From NCBI RefSeq assembly GCF_001598435.1, contig NZ_BCYY01000012.1:85128-149127 (forward strand): DNA of 64,000 nt. The letters run 5' to 3'. A program made the position numbers and the translations under genes. Below, piece by piece: positions 15,259-24,916 of the stretch. The notes under the pieces are model-generated. The model was not told the DNA's origin and did not search any database. It was given only the letters and a program-made list of their open reading frames with translations. Source of the DNA: Sphingomonas pituitosa NBRC 102491 (GTDB lineage: Bacteria > Pseudomonadota > Alphaproteobacteria > Sphingomonadales > Sphingomonadaceae). The stretch's first letter is position 1, and every line of letters starts with the position of its first letter.

Positions 15259-15690
15259 ATGGCGTCTTATATTCGACAACGGCCAGCCAGCTGGTTTCGC
15301 ACGGTCGCAACGATGCTGGTCCTGTGGGGGCTGCTCGGCTGCCTCGTCTTCTATTCCCATGCGACGCTCTCGCCGCACCGCGCGGGGGAACCCGCTCTCT
15401 GGAACTGGGAGTATTATCAGGCGGTTCCGCGCTGGTTCCTGATCGATTACGCCATCGGTGTCGGCGCCAGCCTGCTGGGTTCGCTCGCCATGCTGCGGCG
15501 CTCGCGCAAGGCCAACATCCTCTACGTCGTCTCGCTCGCGGCGGTGATCGTGCAGTTCGGCTATCTGTTCGCGACCGGCATGCTTTCGGGGCCGGTGCAG
15601 GCCTTCGTCGCCCCGGTGTTCATCCTGGGCGTGACGATCTTCCAGATCTGGCTTGCCGGCATGGCGACGCGAAGGGGCTGGCTCCGCTGA
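15259..15690 (+). CDS. Uncharacterised four-helix membrane protein
   Basis: A 143-aa integral membrane protein with four hydrophobic segments at about residues 15-35, 60-80, 88-107 and 113-133. The loop after the first helix (FYSHATLSPHRAGEPALWNW) would face the periplasm. I do not recognise a functional motif. The 84 bases upstream are clearly AT-rich compared with the genome average, with TTTATCCTAAATTAACACGA, and probably hold its promoter. Confidence 0.75.
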   Translation: MASYIRQRPASWFRTVATMLVLWGLLGCLVFYSHATLSPHRAGEPALWNWEYYQAVPRWFLIDYAIGVGASLLGSLAMLRRSRKANILYVVSLAAVIVQFGYLFATGMLSGPVQAFVAPVFILGVTIFQIWLAGMATRRGWLR

Positions 15691-15738
15691 TCCTCGCCGG
15701 GCTGGCGGGGCGGCGCCGGACCCGCTAGACCGCGCGCC

Positions 15739-16599
15739 ATGTCGCACCAGCTCACGCTCGATACCGCCACCAGCCGCGCCAATCCCACGCCCGCGCCGAT
15801 GAAGCGCGTCACCGTGCCGGCGATCCGCAAGCGCAAGGGCGGCGAACCGCTGGTGATGCTGACCGCCTATACCGTCCGCATGGCGCAGCTTATGGACGAA
15901 CAGTGCGACATGCTGCTGGTGGGCGACAGCCTGGGCCAGGTGATCTACGGCCTGCCTTCCACCGTGCCGGTCACGCTGGAGATGATGGCGGCACACGGCG
16001 CGGCGGTGGTGCGCGGCAGCTACCATGCGCTGGTCGTGATCGACATGCCGTTCGGCAGCTATGAGGCCTCGCCGCAGCAGGCGTTCGAAAGCGCCGCGCG
16101 CCTGCTCAAGGAGACCGGCGCGGCGGCGGTGAAGCTCGAAGGCGGCGCGGCGATGGCGCCGACCGTCAGATTCCTCAACGAGCGCGGCATCCCGGTGATC
16201 GGCCATATCGGCCTGACCCCGCAGGCGATCAACGTGCTGGGCGGCTATGGCGCCCGCGGTCGCAGCGAGGCCGAGCACGCCAAGCTCGTCGGCGATGCCG
16301 TCGCGATGGATGAGGCCGGCGCCTTCGCGATCGTCGTCGAAGGCGTGGTCGAGCCGATCGCCGTCGAGATCACCAAGGCCGTGAAATGTCCCACCATCGG
16401 CATCGGCGCGTCGGCCGAGTGCGACGGCCAGGTGCTGGTCGCCGAGGACATGCTCGGCCTGTTCGAGCGGACCCCGCGCTTCGTGAAGCGCTATGACGAT
16501 CTGGCTGGCCGCATTTCCGCCGCGGTTGAAACCTATGCCGACGAGGTACGGTCGCGGGCCTTTCCGGGACCGGATCAGGTCTATGCGCCGAAGGACTGA
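15739..16599 (+). CDS. panB: 3-methyl-2-oxobutanoate hydroxymethyltransferase
   Basis: A 286-aa PanB enzyme, which adds the hydroxymethyl group from 5,10-methylene-tetrahydrofolate to 2-oxoisovalerate to make ketopantoate, the first step toward pantothenate and coenzyme A. Conserved blocks are [16 protein letters not shown] with the metal-binding Asp, [25 protein letters not shown] and GIGAS. The protein is slightly longer than usual at the N-terminus (about 20 residues before [14 protein letters not shown]), so an internal start at MKRVT is possible. It has no other pan gene next to it. Confidence 0.96.
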   Translation: MSHQLTLDTATSRANPTPAPMKRVTVPAIRKRKGGEPLVMLTAYTVRMAQLMDEQCDMLLVGDSLGQVIYGLPSTVPVTLEMMAAHGAAVVRGSYHALVVIDMPFGSYEASPQQAFESAARLLKETGAAAVKLEGGAAMAPTVRFLNERGIPVIGHIGLTPQAINVLGGYGARGRSEAEHAKLVGDAVAMDEAGAFAIVVEGVVEPIAVEITKAVKCPTIGIGASAECDGQVLVAEDMLGLFERTPRFVKRYDDLAGRISAAVETYADEVRSRAFPGPDQVYAPKD

Positions 16600-16672
16600 C
16601 GGAGTAGGGCGATTTGCGTTCACCGGACGCGGCGCTAAGGTCCGCGGCCGCATCAGACCCATGGAGTAGATT

Positions 16673-17386
16673 TTGGCGCTTCCTCCTTCCGGTACCACCG
16701 ACGAGGCCTTCCTTCGCGAAGTCGACGAGGAATATCGGCGCGATCAGCTGATCCGCGCCGGCCGCCGCTATGGCATCTGGATCGTCGTGGGCGTGGTGGC
16801 CTTCCTGGTCGCCGTCGCCGGCTGGCTGTTCTATGATCACAGCCAGCGCACCGCCGCCGAGGCACGCGGCGAGGAATATGACGCGGCCCTCCAGCTCGCT
16901 GCGCAGAACCAGGTTAGCCAGGCGCAGCCTGGTCTGGACAAGCTGGCGCAGGGCGAGGACGGCTATGCCGCGATGGCGCGCTTCACCCAGGGCAACCTGC
17001 TGTTCCAGCAGGGCGACAAGAAGGGTGCGGCGGCCAAGTTCGCCAGCATCGTCACCGATTCCAAGCTCGCCCAGCCGTTCCGCGATCTGGCGCTCGTTCG
17101 CCAGACCCAGGCCGAGTTCGACACGCTGAAGCCGCAGGACGTGATCCAGCGGCTCGGCACGCTCGCCAACCCCGATTCGGCATGGTTCGGCACCGCCGGC
17201 GAGATGGTGGCGGCCGCCTATCTGAAATCGGGCAAGCGCGGCGAGGCCGCCAAGCTCTATCGCCAGCTCAGCGAGGCAGGTGCGCGGGTGCCGGATTCTA
17301 TCCGCGAACGCACCGCCGAACTCGCAAAGACGCTTTCGGTCGCTCCGACGACGACCGCTCAGACCCAGGAAAAGCAAGCTAAATGA
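16673..17386 (+). CDS. YfgM-like membrane-anchored TPR protein
   Basis: A 237-aa protein with a cytoplasmic N-terminus (DEAFLREVDEEYRRDQL), one membrane helix (about residues 34-54) and a periplasmic tetratricopeptide-type helical domain. This is the YfgM layout; in other bacteria YfgM is an ancillary SecYEG subunit that works with periplasmic chaperones. The gene starts at TTG 16673, with GGAG 6 bases upstream and no better ATG. Its stop overlaps the bamB start, and bamB and der follow, the same order as the conserved yfgM-yfgL(bamB)-der cluster. Confidence 0.88.
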   Translation: MALPPSGTTDEAFLREVDEEYRRDQLIRAGRRYGIWIVVGVVAFLVAVAGWLFYDHSQRTAAEARGEEYDAALQLAAQNQVSQAQPGLDKLAQGEDGYAAMARFTQGNLLFQQGDKKGAAAKFASIVTDSKLAQPFRDLALVRQTQAEFDTLKPQDVIQRLGTLANPDSAWFGTAGEMVAAAYLKSGKRGEAAKLYRQLSEAGARVPDSIRERTAELAKTLSVAPTTTAQTQEKQAK

Positions 17387-18714
17387 ACACGAAGGTTCGC
17401 GTTGTAACGGCGGTTGCCGCGCTCGCGCTGGTGAGCGGCTGCGGTGTCTTCAAGGGCGGCGGCGCCAAGAAGACGCCCGTGCTCGGCGAGCGTGTGCCGA
17501 TCCTGGTGACCGAGAACGACATCACCGCCGACAAGACGCTGGCGGGCATCGAGGTTCAGTTGCCCGAGGCGGCGACGAACGAGAACTGGAACCAGCCGGG
17601 CGGCAGCGCATCCAAGGCGATGGGCCACCTCACGCTCGGCGAGTCGCTCTCGCGCGTCTGGTCGCGCCAGGTCGCCAAGCCTTCGAAGAGCGAGCGGCTC
17701 GCCGCCTCTCCGGTGATCGAAGGCAACAAGCTGTTCGTGATCGATCAGGCCGGCACCGTGCACGCCATGGCTGCTGACACCGGCGCGGAGCTGTGGAGCG
17801 CGCGTACCGGTGCGGGTGCGGACAAGCGCAGCCGCGGGGCGCTGTTCGGCGGCGGCGTCAGCGTCGAGGGTGACCATGTCTACGCCTCGAACGGGCTCGG
17901 CGACGTGGTCGCGCTCGAGATCGGCGACGGCAAGGAAATCTGGCGCAAGCGCCCGGGCGGCCCGCTGCGCGGCGCGCCGACGCTCGCCAACGGCAACGTC
18001 TATGTGGTGACGCAGGACAACCAGCTGTTCGCGCTCACCCAGGACAAGGGTGACGTATCCTGGACGGCGACCGCCAGCCTCGAATCGCAGGGCGTGTTCG
18101 GCGTGGCGGCTCCGGCTTCGGCGCAGGGCACGGTGATCGCCGGCTTCTCGTCGGGCGAGCTCAACGCCTATCGCTACGAGAATGGCCTGTCGCTGTGGGG
18201 CGACGTGCTGACCCGCAACACCATGACCACCTCGGTCTCTTCGCTCTCGGACATCGATGCCGAGCCGGTGATCGACCAGGGCCGCGTCTATGCGCTGGGC
18301 GAGGGCGGCCGGATGGTCGCGGTCGACATCACCAGCGGCTCGACCCTGTGGGAGCAGAGCATCGGCGGCCTCTCGTCGCCCTATGCGGTGGGTGAGTGGC
18401 TGTTCGTCGTCACCGACGATGCGCGCCTGCTCTGCCTGTCGCGCAGCAGCGGCAAGCCGCGCTGGATCGTCCAGCTGCAGAAGTACAAGAACGAGAAGAA
18501 GCTGAAGAACCCGGTCGCCTGGAAGGGCCCGATCGCCGCGGGCGGCCGCCTGCTGCTGATCAATACGCTGGGCGAGATCGTGTCGGTGTCGCCGAGGGAC
18601 GGCAGCATCCTCTCCACCAAGGAGACCAAGGATCCGCTGTCGCTGGCGCCGGTGATCGCCAACAACATGCTCTACCTGCTCGACGACAAGGGTCGCCTGA
18701 GCGCCTATCGCTGA
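17383..18714 (+). CDS. bamB: Outer-membrane assembly lipoprotein BamB
   Basis: A 443-aa lipoprotein with signal and lipobox (LVSGC, Cys about residue 21) and repeated PQQ-type beta-propeller blades such as GTVHAMAADTGAELWSA and GRMVAVDITSGSTLWEQS. BamB is a periplasm-facing subunit of the BAM complex that inserts beta-barrel proteins into the outer membrane. It is longer than E. coli BamB (392 aa) because of a stretch after the lipobox. The start overlaps the YfgM-like gene as ATGA, and der follows after 123 bases. Confidence 0.93.
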   Translation: MNTKVRVVTAVAALALVSGCGVFKGGGAKKTPVLGERVPILVTENDITADKTLAGIEVQLPEAATNENWNQPGGSASKAMGHLTLGESLSRVWSRQVAKPSKSERLAASPVIEGNKLFVIDQAGTVHAMAADTGAELWSARTGAGADKRSRGALFGGGVSVEGDHVYASNGLGDVVALEIGDGKEIWRKRPGGPLRGAPTLANGNVYVVTQDNQLFALTQDKGDVSWTATASLESQGVFGVAAPASAQGTVIAGFSSGELNAYRYENGLSLWGDVLTRNTMTTSVSSLSDIDAEPVIDQGRVYALGEGGRMVAVDITSGSTLWEQSIGGLSSPYAVGEWLFVVTDDARLLCLSRSSGKPRWIVQLQKYKNEKKLKNPVAWKGPIAAGGRLLLINTLGEIVSVSPRDGSILSTKETKDPLSLAPVIANNMLYLLDDKGRLSAYR

Positions 18715-18837
18715 ACCCGTTCCCCCGGCCCATTGCCGGGGAGCGATACCCATTCGGGGGCCGGGGCGCAGCGCTCCGGCCCCTGTCGTTTTTCCGGCGG
18801 CTTTGCGTCGCCCTTCGACTGCGTTAGAGAATCGACC

Positions 18838-20205
18838 ATGCCTTTGCCGACTGTCGCCATCATCGGACGCCCCAATGTGGGCAAGTCGACGCTGTTCAAC
18901 CGGCTGGTCGGAAAGCGCCTCGCGCTGGTCGACGACCAGCCCGGCGTCACCCGCGATCGCCGCGAGGGCGATGCGAACCTGCTCGGCCTGGAATTCCGGG
19001 TGATCGACACGGCGGGTTATGAGGACGAGGACGCCGCGACGCTCCCGGGCCGGATGCGTGCCCAGACCGAGGCGGCGGTGCGCGAGGCGGACGTCTCGCT
19101 GTTCCTGATCGACGCCCGCGCGGGTGTGACCCCGCTCGACGAGGAAATCGCCCGCTGGCTGCGCTCGACCGACCGCCCCGTGGTGCTGATGGCCAACAAG
19201 GCCGAAGGCCGCGCGGGCGAGTCGGGCATCCTGGAGGCGATGGCGCTGGGTCTCGGCGATCCGATCCCCTTCTCGGCCGAACATGGCGAGGGCGTCGCCG
19301 ATCTCTTCGAGGCGCTGCTGCCGCATGTCGACCGCGAGGACGAGGAACCCGAGGAGGATCCCGACAGCCCCGATGCGCCGCTGAAGCTGGCGATCGTCGG
19401 CCGCCCGAACGCGGGCAAGTCGACGCTGGTCAACCGGCTGCTCGGCGAGGACCGGATGATCACCGGGCCCGAGGCCGGCATCACCCGCGACTCGATCTCC
19501 ATCGATTACGAATGGACCGATTTCGAGGACAAGCCGCGCAAGGTGCGGCTGGTCGACACTGCCGGCCTGCGCAAGAAGGCGCGCGTCGAGGAGAAGCTGG
19601 AGAAGCTCTCGGTCGCCGATACGCTGCGCTCGATCGATTTTGCCGAAGTGGTGGTGCTGCTGCTCGATGCGACGCGCGGGCTGGAGGTGCAGGACCTCAA
19701 GATCGCCGATCGCGTGCTGCAGGAAGGCCGCGCGCTGATCATCGTCATGAACAAGTGGGACGTGGCGGAAAACGCCTCCAGCCTGTTCAACGGTGTGAAG
19801 GGCGCGCTGGACGAAGGCCTGGCGCAGGTGAAGGGCGTGCCGCTGCTCACCGTCTCGGCGATTACCGGCAAGGGCCTCGACACGATGATGCGCGTGGCGT
19901 TCGAGACGCGCGACGCCTGGTCACGCCGCGTGTCGACCGGCCAGCTCAACCGCTGGTTCGAGCGCGCGATCGAAACCAATCCGCCGCCCGCGCCGGGCGG
20001 CAAGCGGATCAAGCCGCGCTATGTCACGCAGAACAAGACGCGCCCGCCCAGCTTCGTGCTGTTCGGTACGCGGGTGGACCTGCTGCCGATGAGCTATCAG
20101 CGCTATCTGATCAACGGGCTGCGGCGCGAGTTCGATTTCGGCGCGGTGCCGGTGCGGCTGGTGCTGCGCGCGCCGAAGAACCCGTTCGACCACAGCAAGG
20201 ATTGA
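18838..20205 (+). CDS. der: Ribosome biogenesis GTPase Der (EngA)
   Basis: A 455-aa protein with two GTPase domains in tandem. The P-loops are GRPNVGKST (near residue 9) and GRPNAGKST (near residue 187), with DTAGYED and DTAGLRKK as the switch regions and NKAEG / NKWD as guanine-recognition motifs. A C-terminal KH-like domain ends the protein. Der is needed for 50S ribosomal subunit maturation. Start 18838 gives the canonical beginning [13 protein letters not shown]; the open frame upstream is not needed. It follows bamB as in many proteobacteria. Confidence 0.97.
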   Translation: MPLPTVAIIGRPNVGKSTLFNRLVGKRLALVDDQPGVTRDRREGDANLLGLEFRVIDTAGYEDEDAATLPGRMRAQTEAAVREADVSLFLIDARAGVTPLDEEIARWLRSTDRPVVLMANKAEGRAGESGILEAMALGLGDPIPFSAEHGEGVADLFEALLPHVDREDEEPEEDPDSPDAPLKLAIVGRPNAGKSTLVNRLLGEDRMITGPEAGITRDSISIDYEWTDFEDKPRKVRLVDTAGLRKKARVEEKLEKLSVADTLRSIDFAEVVVLLLDATRGLEVQDLKIADRVLQEGRALIIVMNKWDVAENASSLFNGVKGALDEGLAQVKGVPLLTVSAITGKGLDTMMRVAFETRDAWSRRVSTGQLNRWFERAIETNPPPAPGGKRIKPRYVTQNKTRPPSFVLFGTRVDLLPMSYQRYLINGLRREFDFGAVPVRLVLRAPKNPFDHSKD

Positions 20206-20245
20206 GGGCGGGGCAGTCCATGACTGCCGCCTCCCCCAGCACCTT

Positions 20246-20341
20246 CGTCATTCCCGCGAAGGCGGGAATCCATTTGCCAGAACGGTTTAGCAGGAGCCCT
20301 GACGGCTCCATCAATGGATCCCCGCCTTCGCGGGGATGACG
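20246..20341. repeat. 96-bp REPIN-like inverted repeat, copy 1
   Basis: Two 27-bp arms face each other across 42 bases. The left arm begins CGTCATTCCCGCGAAGGCGG and the right arm is its reverse complement with two differences; each arm is itself a small hairpin (CCCGCGAAGGCGGG). A second element at 33675-33770 has the same arm length, spacer length and end sequences. It sits between the converging ends of der and bfr. Confidence 0.8.
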
Positions 20342-20387
20342 AGTATAGTGTGGCAGGTTGTCGACCTCCCTTGAGAGGTCGAAACAC

Positions 20388-20870
20388 TTACTCCGCTTCG
20401 GTCGGCTTGCTGTTGAGCTGGATGTAGTTTTCCAGCCCCATGCGTTCGATCATGTCGAACTGGCGCTCGAGCGTGTCGACATGCTCTTCCTCGCTCTCGA
20501 GGATTTTGAGGAACAGGTCGCGGCTGACGAAGTCGCGGACGGTTTCGCAATGCTGGATTGCGTCGCGCAGCACGGCGATCGCCTCCACCTCCAGCGCCAG
20601 ATCGGCGCGAAGCAGCTCTTCCACCGTCTCGCCGATGCGCAGGCGGCCGAGCAGCTGGAAATTGGGCAGGCCATCGAGAAACAGGATGCGCTCCGCCAGC
20701 CAGTCGGCGTGCTTCATCTCGTCGATCGATTCGTGGCGCTCGAACTGGGCGAGCTTCTGCACGCCCCAATGGTCGAGCATGCGGTAGTGCAGCCAATATT
20801 GGTTGATCGCGGTGAGCTCGTTCTTCAGCACCTCGTTGAGATACTCGAGAACCTTGGCGTCGCCCTTCAT
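20388..20870 (-). CDS. bfr: Bacterioferritin
   Basis: A 160-aa bacterioferritin, which stores iron in a 24-subunit shell. The ferroxidase ligands are visible in ELTAINQYWLH (Glu18 region), DEMKHADWLAERIL (ExxH) and the second helix pair EAIAVLRDAI / ESEEEHVD. A Met in FLDGLPNFQ lies near the usual heme-binding region. The ATG at 20870 is used; AAGGGA lies 7 bases upstream, and it gives the standard MKGDAKV start. The next gene upstream on the same strand encodes its ferredoxin partner. Confidence 0.96.
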   Translation of the reverse strand: MKGDAKVLEYLNEVLKNELTAINQYWLHYRMLDHWGVQKLAQFERHESIDEMKHADWLAERILFLDGLPNFQLLGRLRIGETVEELLRADLALEVEAIAVLRDAIQHCETVRDFVSRDLFLKILESEEEHVDTLERQFDMIERMGLENYIQLNSKPTEAE

Positions 20871-20940
20871 ATACAAATCCCTTGTCGTTCGGCGGCCAGC
20901 CTAGCCGCGAAACGATCGGGACGGAACCTAGGAAGTGGCT

Positions 20941-21111
20941 TTATGCGGCGGCGCGTTCCTCGGCGATGATTGCGCGGGCGAAGGGGACGCACTGGCCGCA
21001 TTTGGCCTGGCAGCCGAGTGCGCGATACGCCTGGCATGCACTCTGCGCGCCGGATCGCGCCGCTTCCCGGACTTCCCGTTCCCGCAGGGCATTGCACACG
21101 CAGACGACCAT
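20941..21111 (-). CDS. bfd: Bacterioferritin-associated ferredoxin Bfd
   Basis: A 56-aa [2Fe-2S] protein. It starts VVCVCNAL, with the first two cluster Cys as CVC, and has the second pair in GCQAKCGQC; the spacing matches the BFD-like domain. Bfd reduces ferric iron inside bacterioferritin so it can be released. The second ATG (21111) is chosen because GAGGG lies about 8 bases before it but only 2 bases before the ATG at 21117. It is 70 bases upstream of bfr on the same strand, so both can share one promoter. Confidence 0.9.
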   Translation of the reverse strand: MVVCVCNALREREVREAARSGAQSACQAYRALGCQAKCGQCVPFARAIIAEERAAA

Positions 21112-21145
21112 CGACATTCCCTCGATTCTCTCGCTGCGAAGAGAT

Positions 21146-22390
21146 CTAGTGCGACTGCGAGCGATTCGCAAGGCTATTGCGAATGGGTTGCAGCCTGCCG
21201 CGCGCCAGGCTGCGCCACAGCCATTCCAGCGGCCCATAGCGAAAATGGATCAGCCAGGGCTGCGACCAGAGCAGCAGCAGCGCCCATACGCCCAGCACCA
21301 CCGGATAGAGCTGCCAGCGGGAGAGATGGCCGAACCAGCCCAGGCCATAGCCGTCGAAGAACCCCACGCAGAGCAGGCTGGTCGCGAGGTAGTTGGAAAA
21401 GGCCATCTGCCCCGCCGCTGCCACCCGCCGGGTGAGCCAGCCATCGGAGCGCGCAATGCACAGGATCAGGCAGGCCCAGCCGAGGATCATCACCGGTCGC
21501 ACCAGACCCGGCAGCGTCACCGCCGCCAGCAGCACGGAGGAGAGGCTGAACCTGGTAGCGATCAGCCATGCCGCCAGCAGAGCGTAGACGGGCAGGGTGA
21601 TCGCCCAGCAGCGAAGCCACCACCGCCGATAGGTGTCGCGGGGCCAGGCGCCTGCAAGCAGCCCGCTGCGCAGCGCCGCCATGCCGAACAGCATGTAACC
21701 CAGCGTCTCCCAGCCATAGAGCGTCAGCAGGGCGAGCGGACTGCCGGCATATTCGCGAAATCGCTGCGCGACCACGCCGGCATAGGCGCCGCGGCGGACC
21801 GCCAGCTCCCCGGCGATGCGGCTTTCCGGCGGTATCCCGAAGGCCTCGACCAGCGAAGCATATTCGCCGTGCGCCGGCTGGGGTGCGAGCGACATGCGCC
21901 AGGCATCATGCGCCAGCATGCCGAACAGCGCCGTGCTTACCAGCACCAGCACCGCGCCCAGGCTCACCAGGCGCGACACGGGCAGCTTGCGCAGCGGGAA
22001 GGCGATCATGCCGACCAGTGCATAATGGGCAAGAATGTCGCCATGCCAGACCAGCCAGAGGTGCGCGAGGCCGAAGAGCAACAGCCATGCCATGCGGGCA
22101 TAATGCGCGCGCGCCGGGTCGCGGCCTGCTGCCTCCGCCGCATCGGTCACGATCAGCAGCGACGCGCCGAACAGGAAGGAGAACAGTCCGCGCATCCGCC
22201 CGTCGAAGAACAGGAAGTTCACGGCCCAGGCGATCAGGTCGGCGCCCTGCCAGCCGCCATAGGCGCGCGGGTTGAAATAGGCTGCCTCGGGCATGCCGAA
22301 GCTGACGATGTTGAGCAGCAGGATGCCGAGCAGCGCAGTGCCGCGGACGAGATCGAGCGATGGCAGGCGGACGCTGGTCGGGTGTTGCAC
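21146..22390 (-). CDS. DUF418-family polytopic membrane protein
   Basis: A 414-aa membrane protein with about nine or ten hydrophobic helices. The start SLDLVRGTALLGILLLNI is the typical first helix of DUF418/YeiB-type proteins, and the C-terminal half holds the DUF418 region (AFSNYLATSLL through PLEWLWRSL). The family is related to membrane acyltransferases, but no substrate is known here. A GTG at 22390 fits the gap after the nitroreductase gene (10 bases); the ribosome-binding site is weak. Confidence 0.85.
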   Translation of the reverse strand: MQHPTSVRLPSLDLVRGTALLGILLLNIVSFGMPEAAYFNPRAYGGWQGADLIAWAVNFLFFDGRMRGLFSFLFGASLLIVTDAAEAAGRDPARAHYARMAWLLLFGLAHLWLVWHGDILAHYALVGMIAFPLRKLPVSRLVSLGAVLVLVSTALFGMLAHDAWRMSLAPQPAHGEYASLVEAFGIPPESRIAGELAVRRGAYAGVVAQRFREYAGSPLALLTLYGWETLGYMLFGMAALRSGLLAGAWPRDTYRRWWLRCWAITLPVYALLAAWLIATRFSLSSVLLAAVTLPGLVRPVMILGWACLILCIARSDGWLTRRVAAAGQMAFSNYLATSLLCVGFFDGYGLGWFGHLSRWQLYPVVLGVWALLLLWSQPWLIHFRYGPLEWLWRSLARGRLQPIRNSLANRSQSH

Positions 22391-22400
22391 CCGAGTGCGC

Positions 22401-23066
22401 TTAGAACCAGCTGGCGATCTGATCGAGTGGTTTGCGTTCGAGCGCCGCGGCGGGCACCGTCGCATCGGGCGCGGGGTGGCCGGTGACGATCAGCATGATC
22501 GGCCTTTCCAGTTCCGGGCGCCGGCACAGGCGGTTGAGGAAACGCGCCGGAGTCGCGGTGTGGACCAGCGTCGCCAGGCCCGCGAGGTGCAACGTTGTCA
22601 GCAGGAGGCCGCAGGCCAGGCTCACGCTTTCGACGAGCTGCGGATTGGGGAAGCGATCGGTGTCGCTCGCCTTGGTCTGCCCGAAGGCGACGATGATCCA
22701 GGGCGCGATTTCCAGATACGGCTTGTCGGCCGTGGTGCCGAGGTTGCGCAATAGCCCCTGCCATTCGCTCCCGCCGATGCCGCCGTAGAAATTGCGCTCC
22801 TCCTCTTCCACCGCCACGCGCAGTGCGGTCTTGGCGCCGGGGGAGGAGAGGGCGGCGAAATGCCAGGGCTGGCGATTGGCGCCGCTGGGGGCAGTGCCGG
22901 CGGCGGCGATCGCGGTCTCGATGATCGCGCGCGGCACCGGATCGGCAGAGAAACTCCGGCAACTGTGACGGGTCGCCATCCGCTCGCAAAAGGCAGCGGC
23001 GTGGGCGATCCGCTCGTGATCCGGCAGATCGATGTCAGGAGTCCAAGGCCGCATATCAGGTTTCAT
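22401..23066 (-). CDS. Nitroreductase-family flavoprotein
   Basis: A 221-aa FMN-dependent nitroreductase. It shows the FMN-binding start RHSCRSFSADPVP, the APSGANRQPWHFAAL segment and the C-terminal GHPAPDATVPA region. The LACGLLLTTLHLAGLATLVH stretch and overall spacing match the BluB/iodotyrosine-deiodinase side of the family more than classical NfsB. Substrate is unknown. The upstream neighbour encodes a DUF3052 protein and the downstream one the DUF418 membrane protein, 10 bases away, so the three may be transcribed together. Confidence 0.87.
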   Translation of the reverse strand: MKPDMRPWTPDIDLPDHERIAHAAAFCERMATRHSCRSFSADPVPRAIIETAIAAAGTAPSGANRQPWHFAALSSPGAKTALRVAVEEEERNFYGGIGGSEWQGLLRNLGTTADKPYLEIAPWIIVAFGQTKASDTDRFPNPQLVESVSLACGLLLTTLHLAGLATLVHTATPARFLNRLCRRPELERPIMLIVTGHPAPDATVPAAALERKPLDQIASWF

Positions 23067-23136
23067 AGAGAATATCGGCGCGGAACGTCGCCGAACGCGC
23101 CGCATATGTCTATTCGGTTGTTATGCGGAGTAGCGA

Positions 23137-23550
23137 TTATGTCGTGCTTTTTACAGCATTCGGCGCGGTGCACGGGGTGAGTTTGACGCCGGACCAGCCT
23201 TGAAAGGCGCAGCGATCCCGTTCCTCCCAGCCTTGGGCGGCGGCGACATCGGCAACCGTCCCGCGGGCAAGGTCCGAAGCTTCGTCCTGTTCCGGCCAGG
23301 ATACCCAGCAGAACCCGTTGCTGGCCAGCAGGCCGCGCAGCGCCCCCAGTTCGCGTTCGAGGTGATCGCGGCGGGACGTGAACAGATGCACGCCCTGCAC
23401 GCCGTCGGTCGCGCAACCCAGTTCTTCCAGCGCGGCGCGTTCGGGGGCAATTGCGTCCCGCACCGCCTGCGGCATGTCGTGGAACCAGACGCGCATGCCG
23501 GGCTTGAAGCCGAGCCGCGTCGCCATCGGGGTGCCAGAACGCTGTTCCAT
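23137..23550 (-). CDS. DUF3052-family protein
   Basis: A 137-aa protein matching DUF3052: an opening TRLGFKPGMRVWFHDMP, a middle VHLFTSRRDHLERELGALRG and a C-terminal CWVSWPEQDE ... RCAFQGWSGVKL. The fold resembles an AdoMet-binding domain without obvious catalytic residues, and the role is unknown. GGAGG lies 9 bases before the ATG at 23550. A second protein with the same C-terminal signature is encoded at 59049-59627. Confidence 0.8.
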   Translation of the reverse strand: MEQRSGTPMATRLGFKPGMRVWFHDMPQAVRDAIAPERAALEELGCATDGVQGVHLFTSRRDHLERELGALRGLLASNGFCWVSWPEQDEASDLARGTVADVAAAQGWEERDRCAFQGWSGVKLTPCTAPNAVKSTT

Positions 23551-23617
23551 GGTCGCCGCCCTCCTTGGGATCAGCCTACAGGATGCCCCCTCGCGGCGCC
23601 AGCAGCATTGATCGCGG

Positions 23618-24646
23618 TCAGACCGGGCGCGGCGCCGGCCCGATCGAGATGTCGTGCAGTTCCACCCGCGTGCCGGGCCTGCCGGGGACGATGCGGAGCT
23701 CCGCGCCGAGGCCCTGGCACAGGCTGCGGGCGATCCGCAGGCCCAGGCTGTCGACGGTCGCGACGTCGAACCCTTCCGCCACGCCCGCGCCGTCGTCGTG
23801 GATCGTCAGCGAGACGCGCTCGTCTTCTGCACAAACCTGGACCAGAATATTGCCTGTCGCGCGATCGGCGAAACCGTGCTCGACCGCGTTGGCGATCGCC
23901 TCCGCGACGATCAGCGCGAGCGGGATGGCGCGATCGGGCGGCAGGAGCACGGCGCTGTTCGCCTCCACCACGTGCCGGATGCCGGGATTTCCGCCGCTTT
24001 CGGCCAGATCCTCGACCAGCGCGGTGATGAAGGCATCCAGCGCCAGCGGCTCGCCGCGGCTGCCATAGAGCCGACGCTGGATGCGGCCGATCAGCTGGAG
24101 CTTGGCCGCCGCTTCTCCGATCGCCCGCTGGGCCTCGCCGTCCTTGACCCCCCGGCGCTGCAGGGCAAGCATCGCGCCCACCATCTGCAGGTTGTTGGAG
24201 ACCCGGTGCTGCAGCTCCTCGAACAGGATCTCGGTTCTGGCGGCGAGCGCCGCGCTGCGCTCGCGCTCGGCGGCGAGGCGGGCATTGGCGACCTGCATCC
24301 AATGGACGAGCAGAATGTCGACCGTGACCACCCCGACATAGAACAGCAGCGCCACCCCGGTGCCCCGCGCCAGCGCGAAGCTGCAGAACGGCGGGATGAA
24401 GAAATACCAGGCGAGCAACCCGCACAGCAGCGCGGCGACGACGCCCGGCCCCCGTCCGAACAGGAACGAGGCGAGGATCACCGCCGGGAAGAACGTCAGA
24501 TAGGGAAAGCCCGGGGGGAAATAGGGATCGAGCACCAGCCGGAGCCACCAGGCCACTGCGCAGAACCCCAGCGTGATCGCGTAGGCCAGCCCCCTTCGGC
24601 TTTGCAGCAAGGGCAGATGTTCCAGCGTACCATGAAAGGAGTTCAT
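23618..24646 (-). CDS. Membrane sensor histidine kinase (HisKA_2 type)
   Basis: A 342-aa sensor kinase. Residues about 15-115 hold four hydrophobic segments like the DUF4118 membrane sensor of KdpD-type kinases. A coiled stretch follows, then the dimerisation/phosphoacceptor region EELQHRVSNNLQMVGAMLAL with the His, and an ATPase domain with an N-box (VAEAIANAVEHG) and a DDGAGV G-box. HisKA_2 kinases in alphaproteobacteria often act in the general stress or light responses. No response-regulator gene is adjacent. Confidence 0.9.
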   Translation of the reverse strand: MNSFHGTLEHLPLLQSRRGLAYAITLGFCAVAWWLRLVLDPYFPPGFPYLTFFPAVILASFLFGRGPGVVAALLCGLLAWYFFIPPFCSFALARGTGVALLFYVGVVTVDILLVHWMQVANARLAAERERSAALAARTEILFEELQHRVSNNLQMVGAMLALQRRGVKDGEAQRAIGEAAAKLQLIGRIQRRLYGSRGEPLALDAFITALVEDLAESGGNPGIRHVVEANSAVLLPPDRAIPLALIVAEAIANAVEHGFADRATGNILVQVCAEDERVSLTIHDDGAGVAEGFDVATVDSLGLRIARSLCQGLGAELRIVPGRPGTRVELHDISIGPAPRPV

Positions 24647-24916
24647 TGCCACCCGTTGCCCCGCCCCCGCCCGCTCCGTGGCTGTTCTTCAGGGGCGAAC
24701 GGCCGGGCTGTCTCCCTCATCGTTCAGAAACATTGCAGACGCAAGCGCTGCCGCCGAGTTTTGCCGAGGGAGAGCCATGGCTCCCGGCGCGGCGGCGCGG
24801 CACGCATGGTCGCGCGCCGAGATGTGCGGCAGCTGCGACGCCGATCGCAGGATCCGCATTGCGCGGCGTCCCGCTCGCATATAGCCTCGGTCGACTTGCA
24901 CACGGGAAGACTCGCC

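Noticed and set aside
20246..20341. The inverted repeat as a simple terminator of der or bfr
   Set aside because: The two-hairpin layout with a 42-base spacer recurs exactly at 33675-33770, and there is no T-tract, so a REPIN-like repeat explains it better.
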